64,000 bases of DNA from Malus domestica (Eukaryota; Streptophyta; Magnoliopsida; Rosales; Rosaceae). The notes under the pieces were generated by a model. The model made no database searches. It saw only the letters and a program-made list of their open reading frames with translations, and had not been told where the DNA came from. The position numbers and the translations under genes were made by a program. Shown in pieces: positions 56,371-64,000 of this stretch. The stretch covers positions 10,982,001-11,046,000 of the forward strand of contig NC_091671.1 in assembly GCF_042453785.1 (NCBI RefSeq), in the 5' to 3' direction. The stretch's first letter is position 1. The number at the start of each line of letters is the position of its first letter.

Positions 56371-57673
56371 CTAGAACCCTTCGAGTCTAGTGACTAGTTC
56401 TGTCCGTGGCTTAGATCGCCTCGCTTTAACATCTTTTCCATTAACGGAGAATTTTACTTTGCCCTCGTGGTCCGGTTTATCAAGAATTCTGGTAGCATCT
56501 GACGCAGACTTAGCAACAACTTGAGCAAAGAGTGATTGTTCACTTGGATGAACAGGCTTCTTCATAAAGATTGACTCTACACAATCTCCAAATTTCCTGC
56601 ATATATATGATGAGTTAAAAAAAGTTAATCCAGATATTGTTGAACCTGATAATAATAAACCAATATTAAATTTTTATACCTAGTCATATAAAATTGATCA
56701 TATGTTTCCATCTTTAAATTAGATACTCGACAAGATAAGGTCGGTTAAGATGATGCAAATTTTTTAGTTTGCCAAATTAGATCAACAATCCTCTAGTAAT
56801 CACACTAATATTGTCCCAATTAACTACCTGCACAAGCTGACAAGTATTGGGTTTTATCACAAAGCACCTCGGTGCAATAAGATGTGTAACCATTCAATAT
56901 AAGTTGCAATAATTAAAAAGAGAGAGAGAGAGAGAGAGACAGAGAGAGAGAGAGACTAGAGAGAACTACCAGTTTAAATAGCTTTTGAGTTCTTCCTTTG
57001 AAACAGGATGGCCCTTTGAGAATGTCAAGAATAAAGTTCTATCATTGTTGTCAACACTAGGTTGATACTGATCTGGCACATCATCGTTTGCTTCTTGGGG
57101 AGGCAATAAAGGTTGAGCCTCAACAATATTATGACCCTGCTGATTAAGTGAATAATTATGCTGAAACCATTGTTGTATTATTGGACCATTCAACATATTG
57201 GTTTGCAGGAAACCACTGGGTATATGACCCAAATATGGATATGGTGGGACTATAATTATATCCCATAAAGCTCTATCGAAGACATTGTCCATAACTTTCT
57301 TCATCTCTTCCCGGGCCTTCTCCTTGTTCTCAAACACAAACTCGAGTGGAATTTTTTTTGTAAGAAGAAGAAGACACAGTGTTCGGAACTTGCTACCAAT
57401 TTCCTCCGACCCCGGAGGAGCGTAATTTGAATACAGATACTGTAAGCACATAATCGACTCACACGCTAAAGCATACAAGTCCCGGTCATGCAAATCTAAC
57501 GTGCCCGCCATAAACTTGTAGTGAGTTTCTGTGTCCAGAAAATACCAAAATGCTAGGACAAGCTTAGATAGGTTAGGATCAAAACGTAAACCCAGCAGTC
57601 GAACGTAGATTGTGCGATCGATTGAATGGAATAGCTTTAGCTCTTCAAAGGCTCTGTAAGATGATATGTCCAT
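56371..57673 (-). CDS. Plant-specific RNA-binding-like protein, two exons
   Basis: Exons 56970-57673 and 56371-56596 (GT-AG, joined within a Trp codon) give 309 residues. ATG 57673 (MDISSYRAFEELKLFHSIDR) is the first ATG in frame; the open frame extends further up but without an ATG. The N-terminal half is a helical region (LGLRFDPNLSKLVLAFWYFL, LYALACESIMCLQYLYSNY). The middle is Pro/Gln/Asn-rich. The C-terminus (TLFLTFSKGHPVSKEELKSYL, then LFAQVVAKSASDATRIL and KVKFSVNGKDVKARR) resembles a divergent RNA-recognition motif of a family I recall from dicots. Function unknown; RNA binding is inference. Both exons are clean. A GA microsatellite lies in the intron just after the donor. Confidence 0.75.
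56917..56958. repeat. (GA)n microsatellite in the intron of the RNA-binding-like gene
   Basis: About 20 GA units with two interruptions, starting some 10 bp inside the intron from the splice donor at 56969. Confidence 0.85.
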
Positions 57674-57732
57674 GATGATGCAAGTGCCAGTGCTCTTGGA
57701 GCGTTTGCTTTTGAAAGGGCTGCAGGCTAGGG

Positions 57733-57790
57733 TTTCAGTGATAAGCAAGGTTTTCTCTTTGATATTTCAGTGATAAGCAAGGTTTTCCCT
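57733..57790. repeat. Short tandem duplication upstream of the RNA-binding-like gene
   Basis: 'tttcagtgataagcaaggtttt' occurs twice, about 32 bp apart, in the 5' leader. From 57790 to 59101 there is AT-rich non-coding sequence with no gene that I can support. Confidence 0.8.
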
Positions 57791-59101
57791 CTCCACACAC
57801 CTTGTTATATAACAATTCTAATTAGTTGCCGAAAAGGGAAACTCTAATCTGTTACCCAACAAAAATCTCCACACGTAAAAGGGTTTATACTTTTACTATT
57901 GTATTAGGGTTTCAATACCCTTATTATCCAAATATCGACAGGTAATTCACATTCCTTTTTATTTTGGTTTTTGTATTCCTCAGTCTTTTGGATACTGTTA
58001 CAATCCCCAAATTGTTAACCCAATTTTGGTTCCCAAACAATATCAAGATTTTAATCATAATCCTTCTGTGCCTGCCTTCCCTTTCTCCCTTTCATCTTAT
58101 TTTATTTTTGTTGTAGATTTTTTCATGAAACACTGTACGTAATCAACAGAATAGTCGTTAATTGTGTCAGATTTGGGTTTTTAGCCGGTACGTGGCTGGA
58201 TGTTGGAAAATTAAAAAGGAAAAAATTTAATTTACTTAACTATTTTGTTTTATGTTATTTTATTAAGATTTATTTTCCTTGTTCTTAAGGAATTTGGTTG
58301 ACTAATTCAATTAGCTTGTGTCTTCTTTTTATTTAGGTTCCATTGTCCTTTTGGAGTTTGGTTTACTTATTTGATAGGTTTACTTATTCAATTATAAGTT
58401 TGTATTTTCACATGTGGTATAATATCTTAGTGGATAGGATGTTGGTTTTCACCCATACGTCCCGAGTTCAAAACTCTCTCATCCGCTAAATTATTGTAAT
58501 AGTTTTGAACTCTCTCAATCTCTTGATCAAAAAATTAAGTTCGTATTTGTTATAAAGAAGAATGAAGATGTATTCGAGTTGTGTGGAATTAACGACAATG
58601 GGAGTCCTGGTGTCCTGGTGCTGATTAGGTTATGCAGTTACAATCGTACTCCTTGTCCCAATATGATTCAAAAGTTTCTTCATACATGAAAACAAGATAT
58701 TGGTGATTCTATGATCATTGTAATCTTGTGATTCCAGGTGAACTCGACTTTTAACTAAGTTCTTAAAATCTGCTTCATTCTTTACTGTTATCTTTAAATC
58801 TAATTTGCAATGACACTTTTTGGGGTTAAATTCTTTATAAATATGTACATAGGAGTAAAATGATTGTGTTCAGCTAACATTATATCAACAAAATGCAGGC
58901 AAACCATAGTCGTATAATGTAAGAAATGAGAAAATTTCCAGATTTTGAATGTTTTCGGAACAAGATAATGTGGAAAATGTCTGTACAGATAGTTAGCTAG
59001 TGACTACAACAAAAGGAGAGGATCGAAAAAAAACAGAATGGTGTGTTTAGTTAGTGTGACATGGAATGATTAGGTGGATGGACTCCTCTTACTCTCCAAG
59101 G

Positions 59102-61101
59102 TTATTGAGAAGTAGGGAGGCCATTGTTGGTATGTTTTGTACAATCGAACGGTCCAATTACTTGATTAGCCTTTCGCTTCACCTGAAATTCTTAGAGTGT
59201 AAGCACATCAGTTCATTGGAACATTTGTAATTCAACGAATAAAATTCAATCAAGAAAAAGGTGCAAAGAGTACGATGGTGTTTCTCTCTCTATCTGTAAA
59301 CAATGAATAGAGGATCGTCTAGGAAGCAAAATCATACCGGAGACCATGGACCCCGTTGAGGTTGAGATTTGCTGGGGGGTGAATTTTGTACTGCACCACT
59401 TTTCTTTGTCAAAATTTCCTGCAGAAACACTTGGTATAAGACTACTATTATCATGCTAAAGACTACAAAATGTGTCTTGTATCAAAACTGAGAACTAGAA
59501 AATAATCCGAGTGTTGAGTCAAAATGATTCGCTTCCACGAGCATTATAGTCATAAAAAACAACCTCGTGAACGGTTTCCACAAAATCCTTACAGGAAGTG
59601 TTGTTTGAAAGCAAGGTACCATTCAAACAAGACCCGGGGCTAATATCCTGGGACCCTCGTATGACATCAACATTTGGACGATGAAGCTCAGGATTTCCAG
59701 CTAGTTCTTCATATACGTTATTAACAACTGCTGAACATGCGTAGTTTGAGACTGAGCTTTGTTCTCGCAGATCTCCAAGAGCTCGTTCCTTAATCATGTC
59801 GCTACCTTCATCAACTTGTTTACTTTCTTCATCCAAGCTTTTATACTTACCATGGGGACTCAAAAGATTCTATCTTCAAATGAACTCACATGAACCTCTG
59901 GACTCTGATTCAAGATTCTATCATCTGCATTTAAGCAACTTGCACTCATCACACTAATTTCCTCTCCACTGAAATTGATTTTATCACCCATCAAATTAAT
60001 CGGCTCTCCTGAAGTATCTTCAACTAGCAGATTCAAGTTTAGCTGGGACGTGAAATCTCCAGTTTCCAAGAAACTGGCATCCATATTGTGAGCCGTCACT
60101 GCACCTATGGTTTGAACTTCATCCAAACTGTCCAACTCCAAACAACAATCTTGGCAATTAAACTCAGAGTCATTCCTTGAGTCAAGGTTGTAACTCTCAA
60201 CCATTGCTTTGTCTTCCGACACTGAAGCAAAATTGTCCTGGGACTTCACTATTTCTGCCTCATTGGACCTGTAATCTGACATAGCAGGTGGCATTAGAGA
60301 AAGGGTTTTAGAAACTTCTGATTCACTTGTGCTGACACCAGTTCCCTCTGCTTTTTTTAATTCAACACACCGAAGAGTAATTTTCTGCTGGGATTCTTCA
60401 GGTATAGTACTGAATCCATCCAATACACAATCTACATTCCTCGAAAACCTGTTCTCCGGGTTTTCTTTTCCACAATCAATTACAACTGTAGCTCTGGATC
60501 TCTTCAGAAGTTTGACATTCCTTGGTGAAACGACCACTGTTTTCCCATACCATTTGATCTCCTTCACAGGTCAAAGGTTTAGGCAGATCAACTTGTTCCC
60601 CATGCAGTTTATTGACACAATTACCGCTACACTGATCAACACATGATAGTTCTTGTCCCATAGATATTTGATCTTCATGAAGAGGAAATCTATCGAATTT
60701 GGCTGTCTGTCATATCACAAGTTCACAACTATTTGAGCTAGACTTAACCTTCAGACCTGCCTTGTGCATATCTGTTACTATCGATCAATAAGCAGACGAA
60801 TTTCGCATTACCGAGCAAATCAGAGGTCAAATTGAATCCACATTATTTATTTTGAAAGGGGAAAAAAACCGTAGACGGCCAAAACAAAGTACAAGAGACG
60901 AAGCATAGATTCAACGAAAGTATAAGAGAAAACCCGAACCGAGTGGCTTGGATCTAAGGGGTTGGAGAGGCGAGCAGAAGAAAAAGGCATCATCTTTGGA
61001 GATTTTGTTGGTGCTGCTGCTTGAAACGGCGTCGTCTGGAGGCAATTGAAGCAGCGAGTCGTCTTCCCCTACGATTTCGATGAGGAGTACGTCAGACTCC
61101 A

Positions 61102-61102
<1 letters not shown>
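59102..61102 (-). pseudogene. Unrecognised multi-exon plant gene, probably disabled
   Basis: I do not recognise the family. Exon 1 starts at ATG 61102 (MESDVLLIEIVGEDDSLLQL, acidic, Ser-rich) and runs to a donor near 60945. A long acidic, Ser/Glu/Asn-rich region follows between about 60770 and 59530, with blocks such as CEGDQMVWENSGRF, KITLRCVELKKAEG and DYRSNEAEIVKSQDNF. Two well-formed 81-bp exons close it: 59338-59418 (EILTKKSGAVQNSPPSKSQP...) and 59102-59182 (VKRKANQVIGPFDC to stop), both phase 0 with good splice sites. Damage: a TGA near 60695, a frame change near 60480, and another near 59865. The clean end exons mean the breaks may be recent or assembly errors. The leader has a TC run (61107-61137). 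Confidence 0.5.
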
Positions 61103-61138
<36 letters not shown>

Positions 61139-61139
61139 G

Positions 61140-62143
61140 TTTCTAGAAAGATCGAATGATCGGAGGCAGTTGCTACGGTTGGGTGAAGTGATCGAATCGA
61201 ATGGGTGTGCGGAGTAGAGTAATGGAGTCTGCAAAATGTTTGCTCGTTTGTGGATCTTCAATTTTTCAGAGGATCGACGAGCGGCAAAAAGGATGGACGG
61301 GGAGGACGGGGACAAATAGACCGTGCGAGCACGTGACTACTGAGAGGAAATGACGAAAGAGTCCTCGCGGTCAACTTCGAGTCTATGACGATTAGCGTAG
61401 GCATAAGTGCGATGGAAGTGTGGATCATTCGTAGTGCTACATTTACCATCTATTCTATTTGTACAACCTCATTCCTATTAAAGAGAAAATACAAATGTTG
61501 GTATTGAGAGATAGTAAAAGGAGCATTTTTGTTAGATCAATGATTTGATCGGATCATTTCTCTTATTCACGTCGTGTTGAAAATGACATGATCCATTTTC
61601 TCAACGGATCTACACAAGCGTGGCCCATTAACGAACACGACATGCAAGTTAAATAAACTAAAGTCCTGTTACAAAACCAATTCCTCTGAATCTCTGATTT
61701 TCATAAACTTATAAATGTCACAACTGTAAAAAATCCAGGACCAATTCCCAGCAAAATCCGCACCTACCGTGCATGTGTGTGTAAGCTAAATAAACTAAAG
61801 TCCCGGAAAAGATGCACGGTATGACGATTCCCCAGCTCCTCTTTACAAACTGTGAACCTAATTTCCCTCCTCGTAATAAACGGAATACAAATCAAACTAC
61901 ACACAACTATGAAGGGAACTAACCATGACTCGTATCTGGAACCCTTTTATACCAATATTACACCAAAGAATATGAGCCACGACTTTACAGGTCTAGGTCA
62001 AAATCGAGCATCTTCCCCCTCCATGCCGCCTGAAATATGGCTCGCTCTCTCAAATTCCATTTCAGGCTGGAGATACAACTCTGCATTTCTTTGCGCTAAA
62101 TACCATTCCTTCCAAAGAACAAGAAAACTGGTATACAAGTGGA
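61140..62143. other. Intergenic: upstream of the unrecognised gene, 3' flank of VHA-a
   Basis: Contains the putative promoter of the minus-strand gene at 61102 and the 3' untranslated region of the V-ATPase gene. No additional gene or transposon is recognisable. Confidence 0.5.
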
Positions 62144-63893
62144 CTAATCCTCATCCTCGGTTATGGAGGCGAAGGAAAAAGGTTTGAACTTGTAGCCATC
62201 TCCGTGGTAGAATTTATTTTGATACTCCACCCAATGAAGACGCAGCGCATGGAGAAAAGCACTTAGCGTCTCCATCATGAGTAGTATGAACGCAGTTGCA
62301 AAGGCGAAAACTGATAACCCAATTAACCGGATAATGAAGTTGTCATACCTGTTATAAGTTTTCAGAAGTATGTTAACAATTGACCAATATGTGCAGCGTC
62401 AAATGCAATATAGTCTCTGTCCCATTGGGGAATGGCAAGCCAAAAAAGGTCGTACCCAGTGCACAAGGCTCCCGCTTTACGCAGGGTCTGGGAGAGGTGA
62501 ATGTCGGCTAGCCTTACCCCCATTTATGGAGAGGCTGCTCCCAAGTCTCGAACCCGAGACCTACCGCTCAGGGTCTGGGGAATGGCAAGCCAATTTAGAA
62601 TTAAAGAAATTTACTATGCCAGATGAAAAAAATGATCTTTAGTAAGCCTCTAAGACGGTGAGACAAATTACAAGCTTGCTAAGAAACTGAGGAAAATACA
62701 ATAGTAAGATTAGGGCAAGTATGTAGTTAAGGTCCGGGGAGAGGATTTTGGGGTTGGGGAGGGAGCTCCATACTGTGTGACCCTTGAAAATATCGTAAGT
62801 AGATCTAGACTACAATCCAGGTTAGGTTTCGTGTGTCCAAGAGCAGGAAGAAGTTTGAGGAGAAGAACTAGCATTCATATGCACATGCATGCAATAATAA
62901 GAATGAAAGGGTTGGAACTCACCCCCAGGCAAGGAGGAGAACTTTCTCGTAGAAAACGGTCGACAATTCTGAGTGCGCCAAGCTGTAATAGGAGCAACAG
63001 ATATCAAATGAAAGCTACCCCATAGATGAAAGAAACCACGGAAAAAGAAGAAGAATAAATATAGGTATACCTCAAAGCCCATAGTCGTAGATATGATGCT
63101 GTATTTGAAACAGCACCAAGAACAAACTCTATGGAGTGTATCATCTGGTGTACAAATACCTCACTGAAATTAAACTCTTCATAATGTTGCCTCGCAGAAT
63201 CAGGTTCCACTTCAAGATCCATCTCTGAGGTGCCAAGCATCCCATACGCACGACCTTGAAACCTCTGAAAACGAACATAAGAAAAACATAAGTATCACAT
63301 CTTCTCAAGCTCCTTAAGTCTCGCCTCAAACACTTATGTGAGTCAAAGACAAGTATACCTCTCATAAGTAAACCGAGTCCCCATAAACAGTTGAGAATAC
63401 TAATCACTACGTAATCAAATTTTAAAAATATTTACAAACGCACAAACTTCAAGAATTACTAGTAAATTTTATTCCATTCCATTGCCATCTTAGAACTCAA
63501 GGACAGATGCCTAAGCAAGTTACTCCACAGTACCTCTGTATGAAGCTTCCTCAATATGAAAGGTTTTGGAAAGAGCATCCATGGAACTGCAATTAAAGCC
63601 AAAAGCAACAAAATGATCTGCAAAACCAGAGATTTGTTAACCATAACATAAAATACCACATAAGAAGTTGCATATACGAAGTAAAGGAAAAGAGGAGCAG
63701 AATGCATGCCTGAAGTGGTCTTTGGCCCCAGAATAATTGATTTTCACCAAGATCATCAGTCGGACTTAAAAACATGTAAATCATTACATGATAGAGGTCT
63801 GCCTGAGATCCTGTACACCACTTGATGACAACAAGAAGTGAAAGATATCCAAAAAGACTGTTAAGAAAGATCATCTGTGGCACAAACTGGTAC
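62144..63893 (-). CDS. VHA-a: V-type H+-ATPase subunit a, C-terminal exons (partial)
   Basis: Membrane subunit a of the vacuolar proton pump, which provides the proton half-channels facing the c-ring. Five exons are visible in gene order: 63710-63893, 63534-63617, 63071-63264, 62923-62982 and 62144-62348 (stop TAG 62144-62146). They encode [123 protein letters not shown] and [20 protein letters not shown]. The Arg in [16 protein letters not shown] is the conserved proton-path residue (R735 in yeast Vph1). The intron between the first two exons starts with GC instead of GT (63709-63708). The last intron contains a SINE. The N-terminal half lies beyond the right edge. I cannot say which plant isoform. 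Confidence 0.93.
62444..62575 (-). mobile_element. Au-like SINE in the last intron of VHA-a
   Basis: 132 bp with a perfect 18-bp duplication TGGGGAATGGCAAGCCAA (62426-62443 and 62576-62593). The minus strand holds a pol III B box GGGTTCGAGAC and the body 'gaatgtcggctagcc' (plus-strand reading), ending in a short T/A tail. It is shared with the truncated copy at 56187. tRNA-derived, non-coding, in the same orientation as the host gene. Confidence 0.88.
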
Positions 63894-64000
63894 CTAACAA
63901 CAAGATGCAGAATAAGTCAAACTTCTGTGCACTTCATTTCAAAGTAACACAAACGGCAAACTGACAAAAAAAAAACACATTTGAAGAGCAGAGACACACC

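Noticed and set aside
57674..57748. N-terminal extension of the RNA-binding-like protein
   Set aside because: The open frame continues upstream but has no ATG there; the first ATG is at 57673 and fits the start of related proteins.

Overview
The window is nuclear DNA of a dicot plant. It has GT-AG introns, long AT-rich spacers, and a high load of class I and class II transposons with intact target-site duplications (TSDs). The gene content and repeat types look like Rosaceae, perhaps the apple/pear group, but that placement is inference from general resemblance; no search was run. I see no bacterial-type operon, CRISPR array, rRNA or functional tRNA.

Left half (1-20.7 kb): an intact four-exon NRT1/PTR-family transporter gene of the NPF2/NAXT type (copy A, 871-3229) is followed by a tandem duplicate (copy B, 6569-20161) destroyed by two retrotransposons. 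A Ty3/gypsy element with 1204-bp LTRs (6637-14062) sits inside its exon 1 and carries an antisense plant-mobile-domain gene. A non-autonomous gag-only gypsy element (15425-19944) sits inside its intron 3, and its outer LTR end is fused to the last NPF exon. A hAT element with a nested LTR remnant lies between the copies.

Middle (20.6-36.5 kb): an exon-1 relic of a third NPF copy is followed by a CACTA element with its TSD intact and another LTR element nested in it. Next come a complete but mutated Ty1/copia element with a GTTCC TSD and an RFL-like PPR gene whose start codon is 70 bp from the copia 3' LTR. The PPR gene carries two 1-bp frameshifts. More NPF debris follows it. A PPR relic also follows NPF copy A, so the locus probably grew by duplication of an NPF-PPR unit.

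Right half (36.5-64 kb): a second intact NPF gene (copy D, 42033-47085), a fifth NPF relic (copy E, about 50.5-51.06 kb) inside a segmental duplication, and several precisely bounded DNA transposons: hAT, a Mutator-type foldback MITE, and a PIF/Harbinger element carrying only a Myb-like ORF. At the far right, on the minus strand, are a two-exon gene of a plant RNA-binding-like family (56371-57673), an unrecognised multi-exon gene with several disablements (59102-61102), and the 3' part of a vacuolar H+-ATPase subunit a gene (62144-63893) that runs off the window.

Functionally, the two intact NPF genes are the likely working transporters, probably plasma-membrane nitrate/chloride carriers, and VHA-a is housekeeping. 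Most of the rest records how transposons and microhomology deletions dismantled the extra NPF copies. I found no convincing novel biological system. The best leads are the copia LTR placed as a possible promoter of an RFL-PPR gene, the antisense PMD gene in a gypsy element, the duplicated exon::LTR integration junction, and a copia Gag with three zinc knuckles.
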